Source of the DNA: Polaribacter vadi
Lineage (GTDB): Bacteria > Bacteroidota > Bacteroidia > Flavobacteriales > Flavobacteriaceae
NCBI RefSeq assembly: GCF_018861005.1
Contig: NZ_JAHKQL010000034.1
Span: 1-64,000, forward strand
Length of the DNA: 64,000 nt
Direction: 5' to 3'
Shown here: in pieces, positions 1 through 8,428 of the stretch
Layout: every line of letters begins with the position of its first letter
Numbering within the stretch: the first letter of the stretch is position 1
Translations under genes and position numbers: made by a program
The notes under the pieces: model-generated
Seen by the model: only the letters and a program-made list of their open reading frames with translations
What the model was told of the DNA's origin: nothing
Database searches by the model: none

Positions 1-73
1 ATTTCTTCCGACCATGACTATCTTTTTAGATGGATTTTTATTTTTAATATGCGAAAATTATTTAGGTTTAAGA

Positions 74-1261
74 CTAACTTAAAGCCTCTTTAATTCTCTT
101 AACTGCTTCTCTAATTTGTAATTCAGAAGCTGCATAAGAAATTCTAATACAATCTGGTGCACCAAAAGCATCACCAGTTACAGTGGCAACATTAGCTTTT
201 TCTAAAATAAATAAAGAAAAATCGCTGGCAGTTTCAATTTTTACGCCATCAATAGTTTTACCAAAAAATGCAGAAACATCAGGAAAAACATAAAAAGCAC
301 CTTCAGGTACATTTACTTTAAATCCTTCTATTTCTCTTAATAAGCCAATAATAATATCTCTACGAGTTTTAAACTCGTCTACCATATATTGAATTTTATT
401 TATTGGAGCTAATACAGCAGTAATTGCAGCCCTTTGTGCAATACAGTTTGTACCAGAAGTTATTTGCCCTTGCATTTTTGTACACGCCTTAGCAATCCAT
501 TCTGGAGCGCCAATATAACCAATTCTCCAACCAGTCATTGCAAATGCTTTAGCTAAACCATTTACAGTTATAGTTCTATCGTACATACTTTCTATAGCTG
601 CAAAACTAAAAGGTTTTGTGTCGTAGTTAATATGTTCGTAAATTTCATCAGATAAAACATAAATCTGCGGATATTTTTCTAAAACTGCAGCCAATGCTCT
701 GTACTCAGCTTCACTATAAATAGTTCCACTAGGGTTGTTTGGTGAGTTAAAGAAAATCATTTTAGATTTAGGAGTAATAGCAGCTTCTAATTGTTCTGGT
801 GTAATTTTAAAATCAGTATCAATAGAAGAAGGTATTTCTACAAAAGAAGCTTCACATAAAGTTGCAATTGCAGAATAACTAACCCAATAAGGTGCAGGTA
901 ATAAAACTTCATCTCCAGGGTTTAATAAAACTTGTGCAATATTTGCAATAGATTGTTTAGCTCCTGTAGATACTACAATTTGACTTGGTTTGTAATCTAA
1001 ATCGTTGTCTCGTTTAAATTTTGTACAAATTGCTTCTTTTAATTCTCCATAACCATCTACAGGTGTATAAGAATTATAGTTTTCATTAATAGCATCAATA
1101 GCAGCATCTTTAATAAAATCTGGTGTGTTAAAGTCAGGTTCTCCTAAACTTAAACCAATAATATCTTTTCCTTCTGCTCTTAATTCTCTTGCTTTAGCAG
1201 CCATTGCTAATGTCTGAGACGCTGGCAAGCTGTTAATTCTGTCCGATAATGGATGTGTCAT
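74..1261 (-). CDS. Class I pyridoxal-phosphate aminotransferase (aspartate aminotransferase type)
   Basis: A 395-residue cytosolic fold-type I aminotransferase, the family's usual length, transferring amino groups between aspartate or similar amino acids and 2-oxoglutarate. The PLP-binding lysine is K238 in LAKAFAMTGWRIGY; NNPSG (175-179) and SDEIY (204-208) supply cofactor contacts, and RISYAAS near the C-terminus carries the substrate-carboxylate arginine. The ATG at 1261 gives the expected N-terminus (DRINSLPAS). It lies 27 bp downstream of the desaturase gene on the same strand, so co-transcription is possible, though the functions are unrelated. Family assignment is firm; exact substrate preference (aspartate, aromatic or prephenate) cannot be read from the sequence. 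Confidence 0.93.
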   Translation of the reverse strand: MTHPLSDRINSLPASQTLAMAAKARELRAEGKDIIGLSLGEPDFNTPDFIKDAAIDAINENYNSYTPVDGYGELKEAICTKFKRDNDLDYKPSQIVVSTGAKQSIANIAQVLLNPGDEVLLPAPYWVSYSAIATLCEASFVEIPSSIDTDFKITPEQLEAAITPKSKMIFFNSPNNPSGTIYSEAEYRALAAVLEKYPQIYVLSDEIYEHINYDTKPFSFAAIESMYDRTITVNGLAKAFAMTGWRIGYIGAPEWIAKACTKMQGQITSGTNCIAQRAAITAVLAPINKIQYMVDEFKTRRDIIIGLLREIEGFKVNVPEGAFYVFPDVSAFFGKTIDGVKIETASDFSLFILEKANVATVTGDAFGAPDCIRISYAASELQIREAVKRIKEALS

Positions 1262-1288
1262 TTTAAATGTAAATTGTTGAAATTTTGT

Positions 1289-2380
1289 TTACGCTAATTC
1301 AGGTTCTTGTCCTAAAACACCTAAGTGTTTAAAGTGCTCTATAATAGCTTTTCTCATTGTTTGATATTCATTATAGGGCAAATTAAATTCATTAGCTGTT
1401 TCTTTTACAATTTTAGCTAATTTACTATAATGTACATGAGAAATGTGTGGAAAAATATGATGTTCAACTTGATGATTTAAGCCTCCAGTATAAAAATTTA
1501 CTAGCCAATTGCTTGGTGCAAAGTTACTTGTGGTGTATAATTGATGGACTGCCCAAGTGTGTTCTAAATTTCCATTTTCATCAGGAAGAGGCATTTCTGT
1601 ATTAGGTACAATGTGTGCTAATTGAAAAACCAAACTTAAAATCATACCTGCAGTATAGTGCATTACAAAAAAGCCTATTAAAACTTTCCACCAAGCAATG
1701 TCTAAAACCAAGATTGGTAAAACTATCCAAAGTGCATAGTATGCAATTTTAGAAATCACTAATTTAGTCCATTCTACTTTTGGATTAGGAAACTTACCAT
1801 AAGATAATTTACGTTTTAAATAACTACGCATTTGTTTTATATCTGTAGTTATTGCCCAATTAATAGTTAGTAATCCGTATAAAAATATAGAATAATATTT
1901 CTGAATTTTATGAATTTTGAACCATTTAGAATGTAATGAAAAACGGATAATTCTACCAGCATCTATATCTTCATCATGGCCTTCTACATTAGTAAAAGTA
2001 TGATGTAAAACATTGTGTTGTACTTTCCAATTATAAACATTACCAGCTAAAATATAAATGCTGCTACCCATTAATTTATTAACCCATTTTCTTTTAGAAA
2101 AAGATTCATGATTAGCATCATGCATTACATTCATACCAACACCAGCCATTCCAACACCAGTAATTACCATTAAAAGTGCCATAACCCATTGAGGCATAGA
2201 AACTGTTAGTATTAATATAAAAGGAATTAAAAATAAAGAAAACATTACAATTGCTTTTGTATATAGTTTCCAGTTTCCTGTTCTTTTTATATTATTTTCT
2301 TTAAAGTAAGTATTTACTCTTTTATTTAGAGTTCTAAAAAACTTAGCTTTATCTACTCTAGAAAATTTTATTGTATTCAT
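1289..2380 (-). CDS. Membrane fatty acid desaturase (acyl-lipid/acyl-CoA type)
   Basis: A 363-residue integral membrane di-iron desaturase that introduces double bonds into fatty acyl chains. The three histidine boxes are complete: HDANH at 87-91, HNVLHH at 122-127 and HQVEHH at 303-308. The last has the H/QxxHH form typical of front-end or acyl-lipid desaturases. Hydrophobic segments lie at about 43-60, 67-85 and 210-255. No fused cytochrome b5 domain is present, so electrons must come from a separate ferredoxin or similar donor. In marine flavobacteria such enzymes adjust membrane fluidity in the cold. A TATTTTTG -7 box lies just upstream. Regiospecificity is unknown. Confidence 0.93.
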   Translation of the reverse strand: MNTIKFSRVDKAKFFRTLNKRVNTYFKENNIKRTGNWKLYTKAIVMFSLFLIPFILILTVSMPQWVMALLMVITGVGMAGVGMNVMHDANHESFSKRKWVNKLMGSSIYILAGNVYNWKVQHNVLHHTFTNVEGHDEDIDAGRIIRFSLHSKWFKIHKIQKYYSIFLYGLLTINWAITTDIKQMRSYLKRKLSYGKFPNPKVEWTKLVISKIAYYALWIVLPILVLDIAWWKVLIGFFVMHYTAGMILSLVFQLAHIVPNTEMPLPDENGNLEHTWAVHQLYTTSNFAPSNWLVNFYTGGLNHQVEHHIFPHISHVHYSKLAKIVKETANEFNLPYNEYQTMRKAIIEHFKHLGVLGQEPELA

Positions 2381-2397
2381 ATATTTATTAAAGTTAG

Positions 2398-2405
2398 CAA
2401 AAATA
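2398..2405 (-). promoter_or_regulatory. -7 box (TATTTTTG) of the desaturase gene
   Basis: Read on the minus strand, this octamer matches the Bacteroidota TAnnTTTG -7 consensus exactly. It lies 18 bp before the desaturase ATG, which would leave a very short leader. No clear -33 TTG was assigned. Confidence 0.5.
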
Positions 2406-2471
2406 AGATATTTTACATTGCTGTATATGATAAACGTCAGCTTTTGTAAAGAATTGTAAGTAACAAATAAC

Positions 2472-2479
2472 TATTTTTG
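2472..2479 (+). promoter_or_regulatory. -7 box (TATTTTTG) of rsmG
   Basis: An exact TAnnTTTG match on the plus strand, 20 bp before the rsmG ATG and divergent from the desaturase promoter. A TTG at 2454-2456 is a possible but closely spaced -33 element. Confidence 0.5.
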
Positions 2480-2499
2480 CATTACAAATTTTATTATTC

Positions 2500-3132
2500 A
2501 TGGAAATTATACACAAATATTTTAAAGATTTATCTGAAAATCAAATTAAGCAATTTTCTAAATTACAAGATTTATATGAAGATTGGAACTTGAAAATAAA
2601 CGTAGTTTCTAGAAAAGATATAGATGAGTTGTATTTAAGACACGTTTTACATTCTTTAGGGATTGCTAAAGTGATGCAATTTAAACCAGGAGCAAAAGTA
2701 ATGGATGTTGGTACAGGTGGTGGTTTTCCAGGTATTCCTTTGGCAATTTTGTTTCCAGAAACACAGTTTCATTTAGTAGATTCTATTGGTAAAAAAATAA
2801 AAGTGGTAGATGAAGTTGTGGCAGGTTTAGGATTAGAAAATGTAAAAACAACACATGGTAGAGTAGAAGAGGTAAAAGATACTTACGATTTTATAGTGAG
2901 TAGAGCAGTTGCCCAAATGGAAACTTTTGTAAGGTGGAATAAAGGTAAAATTGCCAAAAAGCAAAACCACGATTTAAAAAACGGAATTCTATATTTAAAA
3001 GGTGGTGATTTATCAGAAGAATTAAAACTATATACTTCTGCAACCATTTACGATTTGCCTAATTATTTTGATGAACCATTTTTTGAAACTAAAAAAGTGG
3101 TGCATTTAGGTATGAAGTATAAAGCGAATTAA
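2500..3132 (+). CDS. rsmG: 16S rRNA (guanine-527 N7)-methyltransferase RsmG
   Basis: A 210-residue class I SAM-dependent methyltransferase of normal family length that methylates G527 of 16S rRNA in the 530 loop. The SAM-binding glycine-rich loop is MDVGTGGGFPGIPLAI, at about 68-83, with the acidic ribose contact in HLVDSIGKK just after. SRAVAQ is the conserved RsmG motif IV region. It is a single-gene unit with its own promoter. Its TAA overlaps the stop codon of the convergent gene at 3129 by three bases, so the two 3' ends are shared. In other bacteria loss of RsmG gives low-level streptomycin resistance. Confidence 0.95.
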   Translation: MEIIHKYFKDLSENQIKQFSKLQDLYEDWNLKINVVSRKDIDELYLRHVLHSLGIAKVMQFKPGAKVMDVGTGGGFPGIPLAILFPETQFHLVDSIGKKIKVVDEVVAGLGLENVKTTHGRVEEVKDTYDFIVSRAVAQMETFVRWNKGKIAKKQNHDLKNGILYLKGGDLSEELKLYTSATIYDLPNYFDEPFFETKKVVHLGMKYKAN

Positions 3133-3986
3133 ACAGCAAAATCTATAACTCCCATAACACTCAAAAGCAAAACTATAATAGTAGTAATTATAAATAGTAT
3201 TAAACAAACAACTGCTAAACCAAATAAAAACTTTAGTGTTCTTAGAAAGTTTTTCCAAATAGACACTTTAAAAAATCTACCAAAAGCATAGATATAAAAT
3301 AGTATATAAAGTAAAGTACTGTAAAAGTATATAGAAGGATAAAAGGCAATTGCTAAGAAAAATAAGATTAAAGTTAAATAATTAGCAAAACCATATATGT
3401 AAGCATTAATCACTAAATGTTCACCATAATTATAAGGTTTCCAAAAGGTCCATTTACTTAAAACAGCAAGTATAAATAAAAATACAAAAGTTAAAAGATT
3501 TAAATAACGAAGCATAAATTGCATTATACCATCATTCAACTTCAATTGCATTTCTGCAGTTTTTTTTCTTCTTTCTAATTTGCTTTTTTCTTTTTCAGAC
3601 AGATCTATCATTTTAGAAGTGTCAATTTTGGTGTCTTTTTCTAGTTGAATTAATTGACTTGTGTTTACAGATTTATTGATAGCAATAAAATCATCAGCAA
3701 AATAATTGAAAACTAAAAGAGAAATACCAGCAGAAACTGCTAAAAATGCAAACGGATTCATATAGCGTTTGCGAACTCCACCTAAATATTCCTTTAGAAT
3801 TTTTTCAGGAGTAATTAAAATAGTTCTCATTGTTAGAAAAAAAGTACTATCAAAACCGAAAACATTTATAAAAAAATCTAAAAACAGATTTTTAAAAGTA
3901 ATTTTATCTACAACTACTTTAGCTCCACAATTTTCACAAAAATGTGCATTTTCTTTTAAAGGATTTTGGCAGTTTTTACAATTCAT
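3129..3986 (-). CDS. Zinc-ribbon membrane protein, DUF3667-like
   Basis: A 285-residue protein of unknown function. The N-terminus is a zinc ribbon (C3xxC6 and C17xxC20). A predicted amphipathic region follows, then a conserved-looking GGVRKRYMNPFAF segment that leads into the first membrane span at about 75-97. Further hydrophobic spans lie at about 158-180, 190-238 (probably two) and 250-278. A charged, possibly coiled segment separates spans one and two (about 110-150). This layout recalls the DUF3667 family of Bacteroidota membrane proteins. It is convergent with rsmG and shares stop-codon bases with it. No function can be inferred from the neighbours. Confidence 0.75.
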   Translation of the reverse strand: MNCKNCQNPLKENAHFCENCGAKVVVDKITFKNLFLDFFINVFGFDSTFFLTMRTILITPEKILKEYLGGVRKRYMNPFAFLAVSAGISLLVFNYFADDFIAINKSVNTSQLIQLEKDTKIDTSKMIDLSEKEKSKLERRKKTAEMQLKLNDGIMQFMLRYLNLLTFVFLFILAVLSKWTFWKPYNYGEHLVINAYIYGFANYLTLILFFLAIAFYPSIYFYSTLLYILFYIYAFGRFFKVSIWKNFLRTLKFLFGLAVVCLILFIITTIIVLLLSVMGVIDFAV

Positions 3987-4041
3987 AAACCAAAGATAAA
4001 AATAAAATTATTTTAACTTTAAATAATTGAATTTTAGTTTT

Positions 4042-4959
4042 TTAAAAAATAGAAGAAGCTGTTTTAGTAGTAAATTTTTCTAAAAATAGCATTCCTTTAT
4101 AAGAATTCCCTTTTTTATTTAATTTTGGGCTCCAAACTGTAATGCAATATTCATCAGGATGAATGGCAACAATACCACCACCAACACCACTTTTACCTGG
4201 TAAACCAACTCTAAAGGCAAACTCACCAGATTCATCGTAAAAACCACAAGTAAGCATTATTGCATTTATTCTTTTTGCCTGGCTTTCAGTAAGTATACTT
4301 TCTCCTTTTTTGTTTGTATACTGGTCATCAGTTAAAAAAAGGAAAATTTCTGAGAGCTCTTTACAAGTCATTTCTATAGAGCAAATATGAAAATAGAAAT
4401 CTAAAACATCATCTACATCATTTTTAATATTGCCAAAAGATTTAATAAAATTACATAAAGCGACGTTTCTAAAACCAGATGTTTTTTCAGATTCAGCAAC
4501 TTTTTCATTGTAATTAATGTTTTGATTGTTTGAGATTTCTCTGCAAAATTCTAAAAATTCTTTCTTCGGATTTTTTAAATGACTAACTAAAACATCACAA
4601 ATAACAATGGCTCCTGCATTTATAAATGGGTTTCTAGGTTTCCCAAAATCGGCTTCTAATTGCAAAAGAGAATTAAACGGATTTCCAGAAGGTTCTACAT
4701 CTACTCTGTCCCATAATTTTGCGCCTTCAAATTTATACGCTAAGGTTAATGAAAGAATTTTAGATACACTTTGTATAGAAAATTTTTTTTCAAAATCTCC
4801 AACTCCAAAGTTTTGTTTATCAATTGTAGTTATACTAATTCCAAAATTATTAGAATCTACAAACGCCAATTCTGGTATATAATCTGCTACTTTACCTGTA
4901 TCGTTTATGTTTTTTAAATCATTATAAACACATTCAATTACTTCTTTATAATTTTCCAT
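4042..4959 (-). CDS. glsA: Glutaminase A
   Basis: A 305-residue serine-dependent beta-lactamase-fold glutaminase that hydrolyses L-glutamine to glutamate and ammonium. The catalytic SxxK pair is S64 and K67 in FSIQSVSKIL. NPFINAGAIV (around 115) and the GLPGKSGVGGGIVAI block near residue 260 are family signatures. Length equals that of the bacterial short-form enzymes, with no ankyrin or STAS extensions. It has its own promoter and is not in an operon with lysS, which lies upstream on the same strand after a gap of about 150 bp. It may link to nitrogen recycling, but there is no direct evidence of connection to the nitrate island. Confidence 0.95.
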   Translation of the reverse strand: MENYKEVIECVYNDLKNINDTGKVADYIPELAFVDSNNFGISITTIDKQNFGVGDFEKKFSIQSVSKILSLTLAYKFEGAKLWDRVDVEPSGNPFNSLLQLEADFGKPRNPFINAGAIVICDVLVSHLKNPKKEFLEFCREISNNQNINYNEKVAESEKTSGFRNVALCNFIKSFGNIKNDVDDVLDFYFHICSIEMTCKELSEIFLFLTDDQYTNKKGESILTESQAKRINAIMLTCGFYDESGEFAFRVGLPGKSGVGGGIVAIHPDEYCITVWSPKLNKKGNSYKGMLFLEKFTTKTASSIF

Positions 4960-4984
4960 TGATTATTTATAGAATTAGTACTTG

Positions 4985-5015
4985 CAAACGTATTAGAATA
5001 TTTGTTAAGAAACAA
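4985..5015 (-). promoter_or_regulatory. Promoter of glutaminase gene
   Basis: On the minus strand, TACGTTTG (4992-4985) matches the TAnnTTTG -7 consensus, and a TTG at 5015-5013 sits 20 nt upstream, the spacing expected for a Bacteroidota -33/-7 promoter. The glsA ATG is 26 bp downstream of the -7 box. Confidence 0.6.
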
Positions 5016-5105
5016 CAAATAAGAAATCAAAAAAAGGAACTACATTGCTGTAATCCCTTCTTAATATTTTATAGATTCTGAAAAAAAAATCAGAATTTGT
5101 AATTG

Positions 5106-6803
5106 TTACACAATTTCTACAAACAAACCTTCATCAGTTTTAGAAACCTTTGCAACATCTTTTTTAGTTAAGCCTTTAATGGTTTTATCCCACTTTTTGT
5201 TAGATAAACCAGATTGTGTTTTTAATGCAACTAATTCTATTTTTTCTGCTTTTGTAATAATGGCTAAAACTGCTTTTTCCTCATCATTCAGTTCTATAGA
5301 AGGAGCTTTTTTCTCAGGTCTCATTTGCGGAAAAAATAACACTTCTTGTATAGATTGGTTATTTGTTAAAAACATTATTAATCTATCCATTCCAATTCCC
5401 ATTCCAGAAGTTGGTGGCATTCCGTATTCTAAAGCACGTAAAAAATCTTGATCAATAAATTCTGTTGCTTCATCATCTCCTTTTGCTGCTAATTTTAGTT
5501 GATGTTCAAAACGCTCACGTTGGTCAATTGGGTCATTTAATTCAGAATATGCATTTGCAATTTCTTTACCACAAACCATTAATTCAAAACGCTCTGTTAA
5601 TTCTGGATTGTCTCTGTGTTCTTTACAAAGCGGAGACATTTCTTTTGGGTAATCTGTAATAAAAGTTGGCTGTATGTAGTTTCCTTCACATTTTTCACCA
5701 AAAATTTCATCAATTAATTTTCCTTTCCCCATTGTTTCATCCACAGGAATATTCATGCTTTTAGCAGCTGTTCTAATTTCATCTTCTGTTTTTCCTGTAA
5801 TGTCAAAACCAGTAAAATGTTTAATAGAATCTGCCATAGTAACTCTAGCATAAGGCGCTTTAAAGTCTATTTTGTGCTCACCAAAAGTAGCTTCAGAAGT
5901 TCCATTAACAGCAATTGCACAATGCTCTAAAAGTTGCTCACAGAAATCCATCATCCAGTTGTAATCTTTGTAAGAAACATAGATTTCCATGGCTGTAAAT
6001 TCTGGATTATGAGTTCTGTCCATTCCTTCATTTCTAAAGTTTTTAGAGAATTCATAAACACCATCAAAACCACCAACAATTAGTCTTTTTAAATACAATT
6101 CGTTAGCAATTCTCATATAAAGAGGTATGTCTAAAGAATTATGATGTGTTATAAAAGGTCTTGCTGCTGCACCACCAGGAATTGGTTGTAAAACAGGAGT
6201 TTCAACTTCAAAATAACCAGCATCATTAAAGAAAGAACGCATTGCATTAAACAACTTTGTTCTTTTTACAAATACTTCTTTTACATGCGGATTTACCACT
6301 AAATCTGCATAACGTTGTCTGTAACGCATTTCAGGATCGTTAAAAGCATCAAAAGTGTTACCTTCTGCATCTACTTTTGGTAATGGTAGTGGTTTTAAAG
6401 CCTTAGAAAGCAATTTAAAATTGTTAACCATTACTGTTTTTTCACCAACTTTTGTAGTAAATAACGTACCTTCAATACCTATAAAATCACCAATATCTAG
6501 TAATTTTTTATAAACGTCATTGTACAACGTTTTGTCTTCACCTTTACAGATTTCATCACGATTAAAATACACTTGTATTCTACCTTCACCATCTTGTAAT
6601 TCAGCAAAAGACGCTTTACCTTGTATTCTTCTAGACATTAGTCTACCAGCAATAATTACCTGTTTTTCTTCAGTAAACTCCTGTTTTATTTCCTTCGAAT
6701 TTGAATTTATTGGAAATAAATCTGCTGGATAAGGGTTTATACCCAAATCTCTTAATTTTGCGAGTTTCTCTCTACGTACAACTTCTTGTTCTGATAATTG
6801 CAT
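5106..6803 (-). CDS. lysS: Lysyl-tRNA synthetase, class II
   Basis: A 565-residue class IIb aminoacyl-tRNA synthetase charging tRNA-Lys. It has an N-terminal OB-fold anticodon-binding domain (about 50-150), motif 2 in FRNEGMDRTHNPEFTAMEIY and motif 3 in GMGIGMDRLIMFLTNN. The catalytic core ends at about residue 497. Some 68 further residues (498-565) form a charged, lysine-rich C-terminal extension that is absent from the roughly 500-residue E. coli enzyme but common in Bacteroidota. The start is fixed by MQLSEQEVVRREKLAKLRDLGINPYP, whose second half is the usual LysS N-terminus. A textbook promoter lies upstream. Confidence 0.97.
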   Translation of the reverse strand: MQLSEQEVVRREKLAKLRDLGINPYPADLFPINSNSKEIKQEFTEEKQVIIAGRLMSRRIQGKASFAELQDGEGRIQVYFNRDEICKGEDKTLYNDVYKKLLDIGDFIGIEGTLFTTKVGEKTVMVNNFKLLSKALKPLPLPKVDAEGNTFDAFNDPEMRYRQRYADLVVNPHVKEVFVKRTKLFNAMRSFFNDAGYFEVETPVLQPIPGGAAARPFITHHNSLDIPLYMRIANELYLKRLIVGGFDGVYEFSKNFRNEGMDRTHNPEFTAMEIYVSYKDYNWMMDFCEQLLEHCAIAVNGTSEATFGEHKIDFKAPYARVTMADSIKHFTGFDITGKTEDEIRTAAKSMNIPVDETMGKGKLIDEIFGEKCEGNYIQPTFITDYPKEMSPLCKEHRDNPELTERFELMVCGKEIANAYSELNDPIDQRERFEHQLKLAAKGDDEATEFIDQDFLRALEYGMPPTSGMGIGMDRLIMFLTNNQSIQEVLFFPQMRPEKKAPSIELNDEEKAVLAIITKAEKIELVALKTQSGLSNKKWDKTIKGLTKKDVAKVSKTDEGLFVEIV

Positions 6804-6835
6804 TTGCTTATAATTCTAGTGTTAAATAAAGGCAA

Positions 6836-6865
6836 CAAAGATACAATCTATGAGTAAATAGACAA
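6836..6865 (-). promoter_or_regulatory. Promoter of lysS
   Basis: On the minus strand, TATCTTTG at 6843-6836 is the -7 box and TTG at 6865-6863 the -33 element, separated by exactly 19 nt. This is one of the cleanest Bacteroidota promoters in the window. The leader to the ATG is about 25 nt. Confidence 0.7.
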
Positions 6866-6899
6866 TTGAGAAAATTGTAAAAAAACAGATAATTATTTC

Positions 6900-6926
6900 T
6901 TGATAATTAAAAACAGTGTATATTTG
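6900..6926 (+). promoter_or_regulatory. Orphan promoter driving a possible small RNA
   Basis: TATATTTG at 6919-6926 is an exact -7 box and TTG at 6900-6902 lies 16 nt upstream. It fires on the plus strand into a region with no plus-strand protein gene for over 4 kb, but a terminator-like hairpin follows within about 110 nt (7009-7038). Confidence 0.45.
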
Positions 6927-6931
6927 CATGT

Positions 6932-7038
6932 TGCTTTTTGTTAAAGTAACATTTAGTTGTGTTGTTTTGGCACTTTAGTAAAAGTGTCGTGGTTTTGTTA
7001 ACCAATGGAAAGCTTCCCTATAAAGGGACGCTTTTTTT
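6932..7038 (+). ncRNA. Candidate small structured RNA
   Basis: Between lysS and the DUF4407 gene, a plus-strand promoter (6900-6926) and a T-run terminator (7009-7038) delimit a transcript of about 107 nt. It would hold a strong hairpin at 6969-6988 (8 bp stem, loop AGTA), a second small hairpin at 6991-7003 (GGTT/AACC) and the terminator stem. I do not recognise it as 6S, SRP, tmRNA or a known riboswitch. No downstream gene lies on the same strand, so a trans-acting RNA is more likely than a leader. Start and end are inferred from sequence alone. Confidence 0.35.
7009..7038 (+). terminator. Rho-independent terminator of the candidate small RNA
   Basis: Outer stem AAAGC (7009-7013) pairs with GCTTT (7030-7034), inner stem CCCT (7016-7019) with AGGG (7024-7027), and a run of seven T follows at 7032-7038. 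Confidence 0.5.
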
Positions 7039-7100
7039 GTTTTTACACGTTTTTTATTCTCTTTTAGAAACGAGACTTTTATATTTTTTTTTATTTGTAG

Positions 7101-7170
7101 CTATTTCCAGCTTTCATTACTCGCTTTTTTGTAAAAACAAAAAGAGCTCAAACAAGCCATTCAATCTGGG
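7101..7170. repeat. Dispersed intergenic repeat, copy 1
   Basis: An element with the core ACTCGCTTTTTT, a short A-rich spacer, AAAGAGCTCAAACAA and TTCAATC. It is shared with a second copy at 24251-24335. The T-rich and A-rich halves form an imperfect hairpin flanked by GC/GAGC. The family resembles the short intergenic repeats common in Flavobacteriaceae, which end in TTCAATCCCTAACGC; this copy is degenerate at that end. It lies between the candidate small RNA and the 3' end of the DUF4407 gene. Confidence 0.6.
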
Positions 7171-7237
7171 CTAAACTTGTTTGATGTGTTATTGAAGTTT
7201 TTAAGGTTATTCGAATCTTAAAGAAGAATACTATTTT

Positions 7238-8338
7238 TTATAACATTTTCTGTTGTTTTTTATAAAACGAATCTGCCTGTAATTTCATTAACTCTCTTGC
7301 CATTTTTTGTTTGTAGTTGTACAATTCTTCATCAGCAGTTATATCTTTATACACTTTATTATCTATAGTAATATCAGCATTTAACATTTTTTCTCTTTGT
7401 TGCATTTGTTGAGTTGCCCAAGTTTTAACAGCAGATAATTTTTCTTCGAGTTTAAAATCATATTCACCTTTTGGCGCTAATAATTTTGCAATAATAGGCG
7501 ATGTTTCAATGGCCAAAAACAGCAAGAAGATAAAGAACGATGTAAAGAATGGTAACTCACCTAAAGCATTAATTCTTGCCATTAATCCATCAAAATTTGA
7601 AATTATGGGTTGCGATTTTGTTTCTGCCAACTTTTGATTATCAATTAAAGTAGAAATTGCATTTTCTTTTTGTTCAATTTTAGCTGAGTTTTCTTTTTTC
7701 AATTCTTTTAAAGCCAATAAAGAAGCATCGTGTTTTGCTCTTTTTTCTTTGTAAACAGGGCCTTTACCTAATTTTTTTGTTCCTGTTGTGCCTTCTGCTT
7801 CAGAAATATAAATTTCGTACAAATTATTGGTTTCATTTTCTTTACTAATAATTTCTTGTTGAAGCACTTCAATTTCAGCGTTTATTTTATCAATCTCTGG
7901 TGTAAATTGTTGTGCAATTTGAGATTTGTTATCCAAAGTCATTTGGTTTTTTTCCGTTAACAAAACCTGATTGATTTCTTTTTCGAACAATTTTAATTCT
8001 AAAGGTTTCGAAATAACAGTTGCAATAATAATTGCCAAAATTATTCTAGGAGTTGCTTGTGCAAATTCTTTCCATTTAGAATCTGTTTTTTTAATAGTAG
8101 AGACTATAAATCGATCTAAATTAAAGATTAATAATCCCCAAATTAATCCGAAGAAAATAGCGCTATACAAATTATCGAAAACAGTGTATAAAGCATACGA
8201 ACCTGCAATAGTTGCCATAATTGCAGTAAAAAATACTGTAGCACCAATGCCAACATATTTATTTTGTTCGCCATTAGAACATTCGTTAATTAAGTTTTTA
8301 TCAACACCAGAACAAGTAAGAAAGAAATTTTTAAGCAA
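7238..8338 (-). CDS. DUF4407 membrane protein
   Basis: A 366-residue membrane protein of the DUF4407 family, function unknown. The N-terminus carries a short cysteine-containing stretch (FFLTCSGVDK), followed by two close membrane spans at about 30-50 and 55-75, the conserved FNLDRF motif, a third span at about 92-112, a long charged coiled-coil region at about 150-235 and a last span at about 258-283. The C-terminal 80 residues are charged and probably cytoplasmic. It is monocistronic, with the terminator of the upstream M56 gene just before it. Family members are widespread in Bacteroidota. Confidence 0.8.
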   Translation of the reverse strand: MLKNFFLTCSGVDKNLINECSNGEQNKYVGIGATVFFTAIMATIAGSYALYTVFDNLYSAIFFGLIWGLLIFNLDRFIVSTIKKTDSKWKEFAQATPRIILAIIIATVISKPLELKLFEKEINQVLLTEKNQMTLDNKSQIAQQFTPEIDKINAEIEVLQQEIISKENETNNLYEIYISEAEGTTGTKKLGKGPVYKEKRAKHDASLLALKELKKENSAKIEQKENAISTLIDNQKLAETKSQPIISNFDGLMARINALGELPFFTSFFIFLLFLAIETSPIIAKLLAPKGEYDFKLEEKLSAVKTWATQQMQQREKMLNADITIDNKVYKDITADEELYNYKQKMARELMKLQADSFYKKQQKML

Positions 8339-8392
8339 GGTTTTTGTATTTAAATGTATAAATACAACGTTTTAAAAACGAATTTGTTACAT

Positions 8393-8419
8393 AAAAAAAG
8401 CCTCGATTTTTCGAGGCTT
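8393..8419 (-). terminator. Terminator of the BlaI/M56 operon
   Basis: A perfect 9-bp stem (AAGCCTCGA/TCGAGGCTT, 8398-8419) with a TTTT loop. On the minus strand it is followed by a T-run (A-run at 8393-8399 on plus), right after the stop of the gene ending at 8429. Confidence 0.85.
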
Positions 8420-8428
8420 ATAAACTGT

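Noticed and set aside
1-73. A minus-strand ATG at 15-13 leading out of the window (first residues MVGRN), and a 22-codon plus-strand frame from about 13
   Set aside because: Only five codons of the first are visible and the second is too short; neither has a recognisable motif.
5075-5096. Stem ATTCTGA/TCAGAAT after lysS as a terminator
   Set aside because: The loop is a run of A and no T-run follows on the minus strand, so it does not look like a canonical terminator.
6959-7174. A 71-codon plus-strand open frame in the lysS-DUF4407 gap
   Set aside because: It runs through a terminator hairpin and into the dispersed repeat, and has a phenylalanine-rich low-complexity translation; the segment is better explained as a small RNA plus repeat.
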